A stretch of 64,000 nt of DNA from Pseudomonadales bacterium (GCA_022072145.1 JAJVIG010000016.1:88917-152916); one strand, 5' to 3'; positions 1-10,097 are shown, numbered from the stretch's first letter. A program made the numbers and translations. The notes: a model not told the origin generated them from the letters alone.

Positions 1-549
1 TTCGCGCAGAACGGCACCATCGCCAAGCGCACCGGCGTGGGCATGGCGCTCGCCGCGCCCGCCACCATCCTGCCCTGCCGCGACGGACACGTCTGGATGA
101 TGGCGCTCGAGACCGCGCAGTGGAAGGGCCTGGTGCACGCGATGGGCGACCCGGAGTGGGCCCGGCTCGAGCTGTTCGACAGCATGTTCACGCGCGCGCA
201 GAACGCCGACCTGATCTACGCCATGATGACGGAGTGGACCGCCGGACTCGGCAAGCAGGAGATCATGGACCTCTGCCAGGCGAACGGCTGCCCGTCGACC
301 GCCGTCTACACCATCGGTGACGCCGGCTCGCTGGCGCATCTGCACGAGCGCGGCTATTTCGCCCGGCCCGAACACCCGCTGCTCGGACAGGTGCGCATCC
401 TCGGCGCGCCGGTTCACGTGCCGGAGTCACCGGGCGGTCCCGCAAGCGCAGCGCCGCTGCTGGGGCAGCACAACAGTGAAATCTACCGGGACCGGCTCGG
501 GCTCGACGACACGCGCCTCGCAGCGCTGCACGCACGGGGCATCGTATGA
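1..549 (+). CDS. CaiB/BaiF family CoA-transferase, C-terminal part (5' end outside window)
   Basis: The frame is open from the first base, so the 5' end is missing; about 182 residues remain. It aligns by eye with the C-terminal half of the next gene: 'RDGHVWMMALE...W' followed by a predicted helical lid and the 'G.PSTAVYTIGDAGSLAHLHERGYF' type segment that family III CoA-transferases have near the C-terminus. These enzymes move CoA between carboxylic acids, or act as racemases or isomerases on acyl-CoAs. The stop codon overlaps the ATG of the next CoA-transferase (ATGA at 546-549), so the two are translationally coupled and may form a heteromer. Family assignment is firm; substrate unknown. 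Confidence 0.85.
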   Translation, partial: FAQNGTIAKRTGVGMALAAPATILPCRDGHVWMMALETAQWKGLVHAMGDPEWARLELFDSMFTRAQNADLIYAMMTEWTAGLGKQEIMDLCQANGCPSTAVYTIGDAGSLAHLHERGYFARPEHPLLGQVRILGAPVHVPESPGGPASAAPLLGQHNSEIYRDRLGLDDTRLAALHARGIV

Positions 550-1769
550 ACGCACGGCTGCCGCTGGCGGGAATCCGCGTTGCGAACTTCGGCTGGGGCT
601 GGGCCGGACCGGTCACCGGCCAGACGCTCAGCCGTCTGGGGGCCGAGGTCTACAAGATCGAGTCGCGCGCGCGCATCGACATCAACCGCACCATCCCGCC
701 CTTCGCTCCCGGGCATCACCACGACCCCGACTGCGCGCTGCAGAACCACGCCGGGTGGGCCGGCAACGGCAGCATCACACTCGACCTGAAACACCCCGAG
801 GCGCAGGCGCTGGCGCGCGACTTCGTGGCGCACTGCGACGTGGTGGTGGAGAACTTCAGCCCCGGCGTGATGGACCGCCTCGGACTCGGGCACGCGCGGC
901 TCGCCGAGCGCCGGCCGCAGCTGGTCACGGTATCGATGCCGGCTGCCGGGCGCAGCGGCCCGCTGTCGCACGTGCGCACCTACGGCATGAGCCTGAGCAG
1001 CATCACGGGGCTCGACAGCGTCACCGGCTACCTCGACGGCCCCCCGGTGCCCATGGAAAACGCCTACGCGGACCCGCTCGGCGGCATCCTCGGCGCCTTC
1101 GCCACCGTGCTCGCGCTGAACTGGCGCAAGCGCAACGGCCGCGGCATGCACGTCGACTGTTCGCAGCAGGAAGGCGTGATGCAGTTGATGGCGCCGGCGT
1201 TCATGGACTTCGTGCTCAACGGCCGCGTCGCCCGTCCGCTCGGCAACCGCCATCCGCTGGCGGCGGCGGCGCCGCACGGCGTGTTCCGCTGTGCCGGCGA
1301 GGACCGCTGGATCGCGATCGTGGTGGCCGAGGACACCGAATGGCAGGCGCTGGTGCAGGCGATGGGCGCGCCGGAGTGGAGCCGCGATCCGCAGTTCGCG
1401 CACCACGCGGGGCGCGTTGCGCGCATCGAGGAACTGCACCGCCACCTCGGCGCCTGGACCACGTCGCACGACGACCGTGCGCTGGCCGCGCAACTGCAGA
1501 GCGCCGGTGTCGCCGCCACCCCGGTGCTCGACGTCGGCGATCTGCTGAGCGACCCGCAGTTCCGTGCCCGCGGCACCTTCTTCGAATTCGAGCATCCGCT
1601 GGGTTTCCGCGAAACGCTCTACGGCAACTACGTCAAGACCCGCAAGGCCGCAGCGCCGCAGCGCACCGGGCCGATGATCGGCCAGGACAACGACTACGTG
1701 TTCCGCGAACTGCTGGGCCTGCCGGCCGAACGCTACCAGCGCCTCGTCACGGAACGCATCATCTACTGA
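546..1769 (+). CDS. CaiB/BaiF family (family III) CoA-transferase
   Basis: 407 residues, the normal length for the family. The N-terminus 'LPLAGIRVANFGWGWAGP' matches the family opening (normally '...VLDLT...GP'), followed by 'LGAEVYKIES'. 'LDLKHPEAQALARDF' and 'DVVVENFSPGVMDRLGL' are hallmark blocks. Asp176 in 'YADPLGG' sits where family members have the catalytic aspartate that forms the acyl-anhydride/CoA intermediate. Known role: transfer of CoA to a free acid at the start of a degradation pathway. It overlaps the upstream paralogue by 4 nt and is followed 29 nt later by a molybdenum hydroxylase, so all three probably serve one catabolic route. Substrate cannot be read from the sequence. 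Confidence 0.9.
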   Translation: MNARLPLAGIRVANFGWGWAGPVTGQTLSRLGAEVYKIESRARIDINRTIPPFAPGHHHDPDCALQNHAGWAGNGSITLDLKHPEAQALARDFVAHCDVVVENFSPGVMDRLGLGHARLAERRPQLVTVSMPAAGRSGPLSHVRTYGMSLSSITGLDSVTGYLDGPPVPMENAYADPLGGILGAFATVLALNWRKRNGRGMHVDCSQQEGVMQLMAPAFMDFVLNGRVARPLGNRHPLAAAAPHGVFRCAGEDRWIAIVVAEDTEWQALVQAMGAPEWSRDPQFAHHAGRVARIEELHRHLGAWTTSHDDRALAAQLQSAGVAATPVLDVGDLLSDPQFRARGTFFEFEHPLGFRETLYGNYVKTRKAAAPQRTGPMIGQDNDYVFRELLGLPAERYQRLVTERIIY

Positions 1770-1798
1770 CCGCAACCCGCGGCAGCAGCGAGCAGCGC

Positions 1799-4231
1799 AT
1801 GGAACCGACCCGCACCGACCACGGCGAACCCCGCCTCGACGACATTCCCGCCAGCGAGCGCCGCTGGATCGGACGCGAACTGCCCCGCGTGGAGGATCCC
1901 GCGCTGGTCACCGGGCGCACCGAGTTCATCGACAACGCCAGCGTGCCCGGCATGCTGCACGCCGCGGTCCTGCGCAGCCCGCACGCGCACGCGCGGATCG
2001 TGCGCATCGACGCGCGCCGCGCCCTCGCGTTGCCCGGCGTGGTGGCCGTGCTCACCGGCGCGGACGTCGCGCGCTGGAGCAACCCCTCCGGCGGCTACCC
2101 GGAGGGCACCGGCCTGCACTGCATGGCGACCGACAAGGCGCACTACTTCGGCGAACCGGTGGCGGCGGTCGCCGCGTGCAGCCGCTACGTGGCCGAGGAT
2201 GCGCTGGAGCTGATCGAGGTGGACTACGAGCCGCTGCCTGCCGTCGTCGACGGGCGTCGCGCCGGCGACGCCGACGCCCCGCGCGTGCACGACACCCTGC
2301 CGGCCAACGTCGCGTTCGCGCGCCGCTTCACGTGGGGCGAGGTCGACGCAGCGTTCGCCGGCGCCGCACGCGTGGTCCGCGAATCGTTCCGCTGGAACCG
2401 CGTCGGCGCGAACCCGATCGAGACCTTCGGCTGCATCTGCCAGTGGGACACGCTCGCCGATGCGGTCACGATCCGCGCCGGCGTGCAGTCGCCGCTGCTG
2501 ACCGCGCTGGCGATCGCCGGCGTGCTCGGGCTGCCGTCGAACCGCGTGCGGCTGATCAGCTACCAGCGCGGCGGCAGTTTCGGCGGCAAGGGCAACCCGC
2601 GCGCGATCAACATCGTCTGCCTGCTGTCACGCAAGGCCGGCGGCGCGCCGATCAAATGGATCGAGGACCGGGTGGAATACCTCAGCGCCGGCGGTGGCCA
2701 GGCGTGGGACCGTTTCTACGAGGCGGAGCTCGCGCTCGACGCGGACGGCCGTTTCACGGGGCTGCGCATCGCACTGCTCGACGATATCGGCGCCAGCGGC
2801 GAGAACTACGGCGCCATCGGCGCCGGCAAGCCGCTGGCGGCGTTCACCGGCTGCTACGCGATACCGGTGGCCTCCTACGACGTGACGATCGTGCTCAGCA
2901 ACAAGCTGCCGACCAGCGCCTACCGTGGCATGGGACCGCCGCCGCACTTCTTCGTGCTGGAGCAGATGGTCGACATCGCCGCACGTGAACTCGGCATCGA
3001 CCCGGTCGAGTTGCGCCGGCGCAACTACATCCGCCCCGAACAGTTCCCGTACACCATTCCCAGCGGCAACGAATACGACAGCGGCGACTACCCGGCCACG
3101 CTCGAGGCGGTGCTCGGGCACGCAGACTACCCGGCGCTGCGTCGCTTCCAGCGCGAGGCACGCGCTGCCGGACGCTGGATCGGCATCGGGGTGGCGAACG
3201 CTGTGGAACCCGGCGTTTTCGACTGGAACGCCTACGCGATCGTCGGCATGCCCGGTGTCGGCGTACCCGAGGGAATCACGGTCGCGATCGACATCCTCGG
3301 CCACATCACGGCCCGCGTCGGCTTCACGCCCGAGGGCCAGGGCCAGTACACGCTGATCGCGCAACTGCTGGCCGATTATTTCGGCGTACGACCGCAGGAC
3401 ATCGGTGTCGTCGCGCTCGACACCCTCGGCGCGCCGCCGGCCTTCGGCCCCGGCGGCAGCCGGCTCGGCGTGGCGATCAGCGGCGCGACGCTGCGGGCGG
3501 CGGCAAAGCTGCGCGACAAGATCCTCGCGATCGCTGCCCAGCTGCTCCGCAGCCCCCCCGACGCGGTGGAATTCGTGGACGGCGTGGCACGGTTGCGTGC
3601 AAATCCGGGCGTGCGGCTCACGCTGGCGGAGATCGCCGGCATCGCGCTGGCGCGCAGCGATCTGCTGCCACCCGGGATGGAACTCGGACTCGAGGCGACC
3701 AGCGTCTGGACCGCGGCGGACCGCGGTCCGATCGACGAACAGGGCCGCGCCAAGAGCTACCTCACCGCCGCCAATGCCTGCCACCTCGCAATGGTCGAGC
3801 TCGACCCCGAAACCGGCAAGGTGCGGATCCTGAAATACGTGGTCGCCGACGACGTCGGCACCCGCCTGAACCCCGCCACCGTCGAGGGCATGCTGCAGGG
3901 CGGCATCGCGCAGGGCGTGGCGGCAGCACTGCTCGAGGAATACCGCTACGATGCCAACGGACAACTGCTGAGCGGCACCTTCATGGACTACCTGCTGCCC
4001 ACCATCGCCGAAGTGCCGATGAGCGAGAAGATCGCGCTCACCACACCGTCGCCGTTCGCGCCGCTCGGCGCCAAGGGCTGCGGCGAAGGCGCGATCCACA
4101 CCGCGCCGGCCGCCGTGATGTGCGCGATCAACGACGCGCTGGCGCCGTTCGGCGTGCGCGCGCGCGAGGTGCCGGCGTCGCCGGACCGGATCTGGTCGCT
4201 GCTCGCAGGTCAGCGACGCCAGGGAGCATGA
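1799..4231 (+). CDS. xanthine dehydrogenase/CO dehydrogenase family molybdopterin-binding large subunit
   Basis: 810 residues from an ATG at 1799; the frame is open further upstream but that part is antisense-like shadow of the CoA-transferase. Visible blocks in order: 'GRELPRVEDPALVTG' with 'LHAAVLRSPHAHARI' (N-terminal aldehyde oxidase/XDH hammerhead domain), 'GGSFGGKGNPRA' (FGGK cofactor loop), 'SAYRGMGPPPHFF' (the AYRG substrate-channel motif), 'GPGGSRLGVAISGATL' and 'LGAKGCGEGAI', whose Glu occupies the place of the catalytic base. Such enzymes hydroxylate aldehydes or heteroaromatics with water at a Mo-MCD site. The usual FeS (CoxS-like) and FAD (CoxM-like) partners are absent from the window, although they may lie upstream of it. 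Its stop overlaps the next small gene (ATGA). Confidence 0.9.
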   Translation: MEPTRTDHGEPRLDDIPASERRWIGRELPRVEDPALVTGRTEFIDNASVPGMLHAAVLRSPHAHARIVRIDARRALALPGVVAVLTGADVARWSNPSGGYPEGTGLHCMATDKAHYFGEPVAAVAACSRYVAEDALELIEVDYEPLPAVVDGRRAGDADAPRVHDTLPANVAFARRFTWGEVDAAFAGAARVVRESFRWNRVGANPIETFGCICQWDTLADAVTIRAGVQSPLLTALAIAGVLGLPSNRVRLISYQRGGSFGGKGNPRAINIVCLLSRKAGGAPIKWIEDRVEYLSAGGGQAWDRFYEAELALDADGRFTGLRIALLDDIGASGENYGAIGAGKPLAAFTGCYAIPVASYDVTIVLSNKLPTSAYRGMGPPPHFFVLEQMVDIAARELGIDPVELRRRNYIRPEQFPYTIPSGNEYDSGDYPATLEAVLGHADYPALRRFQREARAAGRWIGIGVANAVEPGVFDWNAYAIVGMPGVGVPEGITVAIDILGHITARVGFTPEGQGQYTLIAQLLADYFGVRPQDIGVVALDTLGAPPAFGPGGSRLGVAISGATLRAAAKLRDKILAIAAQLLRSPPDAVEFVDGVARLRANPGVRLTLAEIAGIALARSDLLPPGMELGLEATSVWTAADRGPIDEQGRAKSYLTAANACHLAMVELDPETGKVRILKYVVADDVGTRLNPATVEGMLQGGIAQGVAAALLEEYRYDANGQLLSGTFMDYLLPTIAEVPMSEKIALTTPSPFAPLGAKGCGEGAIHTAPAAVMCAINDALAPFGVRAREVPASPDRIWSLLAGQRRQGA

Positions 4232-4503
4232 GCACGATGAGCGCGACGGGCACGAGCGAGGAGATCCACGGCTTCGATCCGGACTACGCGGGCCGCCGCG
4301 CCGAATGCGACGGCGGCGCGTTCATCACCGGCACCCATCTGGCCGGAAGGCAGGAGTTCCGCGGCCGGCTGACCGGCCACTACACCGAGAACGGTGACCC
4401 GCCGTGGCGCTGGTACCTGATGACCGAGCTCGAACTCAAACCGCCGAACTGGGAGCACACGGCGGTGTGGTGCCTGAAGGGAAATCTGTACCTGGTCGAG
4501 TGA
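4228..4503 (+). CDS. small conserved-looking protein of unknown function downstream of molybdenum hydroxylase
   Basis: 91 residues, starting at an ATG that overlaps the stop of the molybdenum hydroxylase; a second in-frame ATG lies three codons later. I do not recognise a family. The composition is that of a real folded protein: acidic 'GFDPDYAGRRAECDGG', then a stretch with alternating polar and aromatic residues ending 'WEHTAVWCLKGNLYLVE', which reads as beta strands. No signal peptide, metal motif or membrane segment is evident. The tight coupling suggests an accessory role for the enzyme upstream or for the CoA-transferase pathway, but that is inference from position alone. Confidence 0.6.
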   Translation: MSTMSATGTSEEIHGFDPDYAGRRAECDGGAFITGTHLAGRQEFRGRLTGHYTENGDPPWRWYLMTELELKPPNWEHTAVWCLKGNLYLVE

Positions 4504-4539
4504 GTGCCGACGCGTGTGCGGAAAGTCAGGTCCCATACC

Positions 4540-4929
4540 TCAGGGCGCCACGTCAGCGCCGTGCTCGGTAAGCAATTCACGCAGCACCGACCTGTGGCAA
4601 TACGCCTCGTCCTCGCAATAGCAACCAACCGAGAAGTTGGATTGCTTCGACAATGCGGCGAGAAGTCCGAGCGTTCGTGCCGGCTCCGCCTGAGACATTT
4701 CGGCCCGGTACTTTCTCTTGAACGTTTGCCACTCCTTCGGCGTACTTGCCTTCCGGGCGAGCTTCACCGTCTCGGCGCTCGGAGCAAGGTTCGGATACCA
4801 CACGTCGTACCAGTTCTGCTTCGAGAACTCGTGCTTCGGAACACCTCGGGGCGGACGCCGAACGGTACCGATTCGAGTACCCTCGTCTTCTGACCTCGGG
4901 GATCCAAGCCTCACGACACGGACAACCAT
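4540..4929 (-). CDS. DUF488 family protein
   Basis: 129 residues. The frame extends to 4974, but the ATG at 4929 has a strong Shine-Dalgarno (AAGGAGG, 7 nt upstream), so I chose it. 'VVRVVRLGSPR', 'GTRIGTVRRPPRGVPK', 'YDVWYPNLAPS', 'EWQTFKRKYRAEMSQ' and the C-terminal 'SVGCYCEDEAYCHRSVLRELL' match DUF488, whose hallmark is the Cys-containing 'C.C.....CHR' end. The biochemical function of the family is not established. The gene is convergent with the preceding operon. Its base composition is visibly less GC-rich than its neighbours and its codons are more mixed, suggesting recent acquisition. Confidence 0.8.
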   Translation of the reverse strand: MVVRVVRLGSPRSEDEGTRIGTVRRPPRGVPKHEFSKQNWYDVWYPNLAPSAETVKLARKASTPKEWQTFKRKYRAEMSQAEPARTLGLLAALSKQSNFSVGCYCEDEAYCHRSVLRELLTEHGADVAP

Positions 4930-5079
4930 GGCGTTTCCTCCTTGCCACGGATTCAACGCGAACAATGACAACATCGATGGGTACTGGCAAGGGAGCGAAG
5001 CGGGATTGGCGGAGCAGAGACCGCATGCGCTCCTTTCGAAGGCACCGGCAAACCGGAGACGCTCAAACGCGCCATCGCA

Positions 5080-6186
<1,107 letters not shown>

Positions 6187-6202
6187 CGCGAGGCTCCTGT
6201 CG

Positions 6203-7027
6203 TTACAGCGGCAACAACGCCAGCTGGCGCGACTGCGCCACCAGCGTCCCGGTCCGGTCCCAGATCTCTCCGTCCTCCTCCACGAAGCCACCGCTGAGGA
6301 AACGCGAGGTGAATATCGCGCGCAACCAGCCCGGCGCCGGGCGCGCGCGCAGGTGCACCGTGAGCTCGATCGTGGGCACCCACGCGATCGTGAGCCCGGT
6401 GGGCGCGTTGAACACGGTCGGCGGAAACGCATCGACCGCGAGCAGCAGGCTCATCACGTCGGTGTGCGCATCGCCCGGGAACCGCAGCCAGCCACGCACG
6501 CGCATGCGGCCGCTGCGCCCGCCGCCGGCGAACCAGGCATCCTCGGGGTGCAGGCGCAGATCGACGTTGTCGTACATCGCCGGCATCCCCGGCTGCCCGC
6601 CGTAGCGCAGACAGGCCTCCGGCGGCGGCAGTTCGGGCGGCGCGGCATCGATGATGCGCGGACCGTGGTCGGGTGCGGTCAGGTCACCGAAGGTTCCCAG
6701 CAGTTGCAACAGCGGCTTTGCGACCGCGCTCATCGTGGCGCTGGCCACCACGAAGCGCTTGCCACGCTTCGCCACCCGCACCTCGACCTCGGTCGGACCG
6801 GGCCGGCCCGGAGCCAGGTAGTGCGCCGTGATCGTCACCGGGTCCGGACGCCCGGCCTCCTGCGCCATCGCGCGCGCGGCGATGGCCAGCATGAACCCGC
6901 CATTGGCGTTGCCGGCGATGTCCCACTGCGGCGACAACGGCGCCTGGTAGCGTCCCGCCGCAACCTGTTCCACCAGCGTATCCGCGGCGAACGATCGCAC
7001 CCCTGCCACCTCCTGCCCCTCGCTCAT
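6203..7027 (-). CDS. thioesterase-like (double hot-dog) acyl-CoA thioesterase family protein
   Basis: 274 residues. The N-terminal half has '[30 protein letters not shown]', the helix-entry signature of TesB-like double hot-dog proteins, followed by '[20 protein letters not shown]' and '[10 protein letters not shown]'. The second half carries '[25 protein letters not shown]' and '[18 protein letters not shown]', the classic final strand of this family. Expected activity is hydrolysis of acyl-CoA thioesters in the cytosol. It sits 10 nt after an alpha/beta hydrolase gene and 16 nt before frmA. Chain-length preference cannot be inferred. Confidence 0.83.
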   Translation of the reverse strand: MSEGQEVAGVRSFAADTLVEQVAAGRYQAPLSPQWDIAGNANGGFMLAIAARAMAQEAGRPDPVTITAHYLAPGRPGPTEVEVRVAKRGKRFVVASATMSAVAKPLLQLLGTFGDLTAPDHGPRIIDAAPPELPPPEACLRYGGQPGMPAMYDNVDLRLHPEDAWFAGGGRSGRMRVRGWLRFPGDAHTDVMSLLLAVDAFPPTVFNAPTGLTIAWVPTIELTVHLRARPAPGWLRAIFTSRFLSGGFVEEDGEIWDRTGTLVAQSRQLALLPL

Positions 7028-7037
7028 GCCGCCGCCA

Positions 7038-7946
7038 TCACAGATGCGCCGACAGGAACTCGCGCATCACCGCCGAGGCGCGCGCGAATCCCGGTCCCTG
7101 GTAGGTGACGAAGTGGTCACCTTCGATCACTTCCAGCCGCTTGGGCTCGCCGGCGCGTGCGAAGGTCTCGCGGGCGCCCTCGACCGGCGCCATCACATCG
7201 CCGCTGGCGAGCACCATCAGCAGCGCCCGCGGTGCGATATGGCGCGCGCAGACGCCGGGGTCGAAGACCGGCGGCACGCTCGGCAACGCACGCAGCGTGA
7301 CCTGGTTGCGCCAGCCCGGGCTCATCCGTGCACCATGCCCGAGGAACCAGTCGGTCGCCTCCGGGAACGGCAGGAAGGCCGGCAACTCGACGCCTTCCTG
7401 CGCCACCACCGCCAGTGGCCCGACCGGATCCCCACCGGCGTCGGCCGGCCCGTTGCCGCTCTCGTCGAGCAGCGCGGCGCGGATCGCCTCGAAGGCGCCG
7501 GGTTCGGCCGCGCGTTGCGCGGAGTCGGCCAGGCTCGCGAACGGCACGTTCGCGATCACCGCCGCGACCCGCGGGTCACAGGCGCCGACCACCAGCACCT
7601 CGCCGCCGCTGAAACTCGACCCCCAGATCCCGATGCGGCACGGGTCCACCTCCGGGCGCCGCTCGAGCCAGTCGATGGCGCGGCGGTAGTCGCGCGCCTG
7701 GGCCCAGATGTTGATTTCCTGGCGCGGCTCGCCGTCGCTGCGCCCGAGGTTGCGCTGGTCGTAGGCGAGCACCGTGATGCCGGCCGCGCAGAACACGCGT
7801 GCGAAGGCGTCGATCCCCATCTCGATGGTGGCCGAAAAGCCGTGCGCCATGACCAGCGCCGGGCCGTTGCGCGCGCCTTCCGGGGTGTACAGCCAGCCGC
7901 GCAGCGTGGTGCCGCCGTGACCGGGGAATTCGATGTCGCATCGCAT
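7038..7946 (-). CDS. alpha/beta hydrolase (dienelactone hydrolase / CocE-like family)
   Basis: 302 residues from ATG 7946, with GAGG 7 nt upstream. The oxyanion block is 'ALVMAHGFSATIEMGID', then 'VLAYDQRNLGRSDGEPR', and the nucleophile elbow 'GIWGSSFSGGEVLVV' places the catalytic Ser in S-F-S-G-G. A plausible acid/base pair is in the C-terminal 'LLMVLASGDVMAPVEGARETF' and 'VIEGDHFVTYQGPGF' segments. No signal peptide, so cytosolic. First gene of the leftward trio with the thioesterase and frmA; a 245-nt divergent gap separates it from the acetyltransferase gene. Ester or lactone hydrolysis is likely; substrate unknown. Confidence 0.85.
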   Translation of the reverse strand: MRCDIEFPGHGGTTLRGWLYTPEGARNGPALVMAHGFSATIEMGIDAFARVFCAAGITVLAYDQRNLGRSDGEPRQEINIWAQARDYRRAIDWLERRPEVDPCRIGIWGSSFSGGEVLVVGACDPRVAAVIANVPFASLADSAQRAAEPGAFEAIRAALLDESGNGPADAGGDPVGPLAVVAQEGVELPAFLPFPEATDWFLGHGARMSPGWRNQVTLRALPSVPPVFDPGVCARHIAPRALLMVLASGDVMAPVEGARETFARAGEPKRLEVIEGDHFVTYQGPGFARASAVMREFLSAHL

Positions 7947-8191
7947 GTACTGTCCTCACCGTCCGGACCCGCGCCGATCGCCGGTCGCGTGGCGATTATC
8001 GCCGCCGGCGCCAGCGGCGCCAATCGATCGAAGCCCCGATCCGGGGCGCCCGCCGGGTGCGGGACCGGGGCTCTCGGAAATCGTGCCGTGCCCCACTTCC
8101 GGTCACGCGAATTCCGACTAAGCTTTTGCGTCCGGCGCCACCCTGTCCAGGAAAGCCCGGCGAGGAACCGATCACCAGTGCACGGCTGCTC

Positions 8192-9271
8192 ATGAACCAG
8201 GCCCTTCGAACCGATGTCTGCACGGGTTTCGCCGCCTTCGATGCGTTGCGCCCCGAGTGGGAGGCGCTGCTCGACACGTATGCGGAGCCACCATTCCACC
8301 TGCGCCATGCCTGGTACCGCGCGTACCACCGCTGCCTCGCTCCCGCGGGCGAGGGGCCGGTCTGCGTGGTGCTTCGCCGCGGCCAGAGCTGCCGCGGCAT
8401 CTTCTGCCTCAGCCCGGCCGTGATGAAGCGCCAGAGCCTGCCGTGCAAGGTGCTCGCGGGCCCCGCGGGCAGCGACCTCAGCCTGAACGACGTGCTGCTG
8501 GCCGATGGCGAATCGCTGCGCGTCTGGTGGCCGGCGGTCTGCGCCGCCCTGCGCCGCGCCCGCATCCGCTGGCTCGGCATGCACCTGCAGCGCGTCCCCG
8601 CGGACGCGCACATCGCGCGCCTCGCGCAGGCGATCGGCTGGGACCACCTGTGGCGCCCGCAGGGCGCGACGAGTTTCATCGACTGCAACACTTCGGTCAC
8701 GGACCTCGCTGCCCGATATTCCACCCGACTGACCAGGATACTGCGCAAGGGCGGCAACGGACTCGGCAGGATGGCGACCCCTGAACTCGTCACGGCCGTC
8801 GCTGCCGATGCCCGGGAAGCGGCGTTCGGCGAGTTCCTGCGCCTCGAATCCAGTGGCTGGAAAGGCAACGACGGAGAGCGCTCCGCGCTAGCGCACGATG
8901 CGTCGTTGCAGGCTTTCTACCGCGAGCTGTTCACCGGCCCGCACGCGCTGCCGCAGGCGGAAATCAACCTGCTGCGCCTCGATGGCGTGGCCGTCGCGGC
9001 GCAGCTCTGCGTGCTGAGCGGGGGTACGCGCAGCCTGCTCAAGATCGCCTACCAGCAGGAGCTGCAGAAATTCTCGCCCGGATCGGTGCTGCTCGACGCC
9101 GTGCTGCGGCGCAGCTGCGCCACGCGCGACGCACAGCGCCTGAGCTTCGTCACCAGCGAGGCATGGATGAGCGAGTGGGGAGCGTCCGCCACGCCGGTGG
9201 GCGATCTCTGGCTGCTCCACGGACGTATCCTGCGCACCATCGCCGCACTACTCATCGGATCGGGTCGCTGA
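8192..9271 (+). CDS. GNAT family acetyltransferase of the CelD/BcsL type
   Basis: 359 residues from ATG 8192; the frame is open to 8057 but that part reads as low-complexity shadow. Recognisable blocks: 'FDALRPEWEALLDTYAEPPFHLRHAWYRAYHR' near the N-terminus and, in the GNAT-like fold, 'FGEFLRLESSGWKGNDGERSAL', 'FYRELFTGPHALPQAEINLLRLDGVAVAAQLCVLSGGTRSLLKIAYQQELQKFSPGSVLL' in pieces typical of the CelD/BcsL acetyltransferase domain. Known relatives occur in cellulose, capsule and exopolysaccharide loci and are thought to acylate surface polymers or their precursors. Only 3 nt separate its stop from the next ATG, so it is coupled to the cysteine-rich repeat protein. Confidence 0.8.
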   Translation: MNQALRTDVCTGFAAFDALRPEWEALLDTYAEPPFHLRHAWYRAYHRCLAPAGEGPVCVVLRRGQSCRGIFCLSPAVMKRQSLPCKVLAGPAGSDLSLNDVLLADGESLRVWWPAVCAALRRARIRWLGMHLQRVPADAHIARLAQAIGWDHLWRPQGATSFIDCNTSVTDLAARYSTRLTRILRKGGNGLGRMATPELVTAVAADAREAAFGEFLRLESSGWKGNDGERSALAHDASLQAFYRELFTGPHALPQAEINLLRLDGVAVAAQLCVLSGGTRSLLKIAYQQELQKFSPGSVLLDAVLRRSCATRDAQRLSFVTSEAWMSEWGASATPVGDLWLLHGRILRTIAALLIGSGR

Positions 9272-9274
9272 CAT

Positions 9275-10072
9275 ATGAAGATTCCCTACGTATCGGGCGC
9301 CTGCCAGCGCATGAACATCATCGGCTCGCATACGCTGGCGGAGCGTGTGCGCGGGCGCATCAACCAGGGGCTGGGCATCAAGAGTGGCGTGCTGCGCCTG
9401 GTGCGCGGCGGTGCGCCACGCCTGGCGCCCGGCGTGCTCGGCGATCCGTCGTGCTTCGCCGACGGCAGCTGGGTGCGCGTGCACGACGAAGCAACCATCC
9501 GCAGCCTGCTCGACGGGCGTTCGCGCACCCGCGGGCTGGAGTTCTGTCCCCAGCAATGGGAAAGCTGCGGCAGGAGCTACCGCGTGCTCGGTAGCGTGCG
9601 CCGCTTGATCGACGACGGCGGCGTGCTGCGCAAGGTCTCGCGCACCGTGCTGCTCGAGGGTCTCGACTGCGGTGGCGAGAGCGGCACCGGCGGGTGTGGC
9701 CGACACTGCCCGATGATGTACCGCGACGAATGGCTTGAGCCGGCGCCGGCGCCGGTCACCGAGCCCCGCGCCGGGTCGCGGCAGGTCGCACGCGTGCGAT
9801 CGCTGGCCGAGATCGAGGCCACGCTGGACATCGCGGGCAGGCGCGGCGGACTGATGTTCATGCCGGAAATGGCGCGCTACGCCGGAATGCGGCTGCCGGT
9901 ACGACGCCGGCTCGGCAAGGTATTCGAACATTCGCGCTGGCTCGACACACCCGCGCCGGTCTATATCCTCGAGGGCCTGCGTTGCGCGGGCGAGGTGCTC
10001 GGCAGCGACGGGCCCTGCGACCGCGGCTGCTGGTTGCTGTGGCACGCGGACTGGCTGGAACTCGATTCCTGA
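9275..10072 (+). CDS. protein with two tandem copies of a cysteine-rich domain; function unknown
   Basis: 265 residues. The two halves repeat: 'LLEGLDCGGE...GCGRHC...WLE' (residues 126-155) and 'ILEGLRCAGE...PCDRGC...WLE' (231-262), offset about 105 residues. Each copy also has the run 'LEFCPQQWESCGRSYRVLGSVRRL' or its divergent counterpart 'LMFMPEMARYAGMRLPVRRRLGKV'. Cysteines 91, 98, 132, 141, 145 sit in copy 1; 237, 248, 252 in copy 2, so copy 2 has lost the first pair. I have seen single-copy proteins of this pattern next to polysaccharide genes but cannot name the family. Metal or FeS binding is possible. It follows the CelD-like acetyltransferase by 3 nt, pointing to surface-polymer chemistry. 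Confidence 0.7.
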   Translation: MKIPYVSGACQRMNIIGSHTLAERVRGRINQGLGIKSGVLRLVRGGAPRLAPGVLGDPSCFADGSWVRVHDEATIRSLLDGRSRTRGLEFCPQQWESCGRSYRVLGSVRRLIDDGGVLRKVSRTVLLEGLDCGGESGTGGCGRHCPMMYRDEWLEPAPAPVTEPRAGSRQVARVRSLAEIEATLDIAGRRGGLMFMPEMARYAGMRLPVRRRLGKVFEHSRWLDTPAPVYILEGLRCAGEVLGSDGPCDRGCWLLWHADWLELDS

Positions 10073-10079
10073 GCGCAGC

Positions 10080-10097
10080 CCGGCGGGCGCCTGCCGG
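10080..10097. terminator. GC-rich hairpin between convergent genes
   Basis: An imperfect inverted repeat, CCGGCGGGC with CTGCCGG, fills the 40-nt gap between two convergent stop codons. There is no T-tract, so it is only a candidate bidirectional terminator. Confidence 0.3.

Noticed and set aside
317..1798. N-terminal 494-codon extension of the molybdenum-hydroxylase frame
   Set aside because: It overlaps both CoA-transferase genes in another frame and is Arg/Ala-rich. The family's own N-terminus starts at 1799.
2627..4099. 490-codon minus-strand open frame
   Set aside because: Antisense to the molybdenum hydroxylase; His/Arg/Val-rich composition with no recognisable motif.
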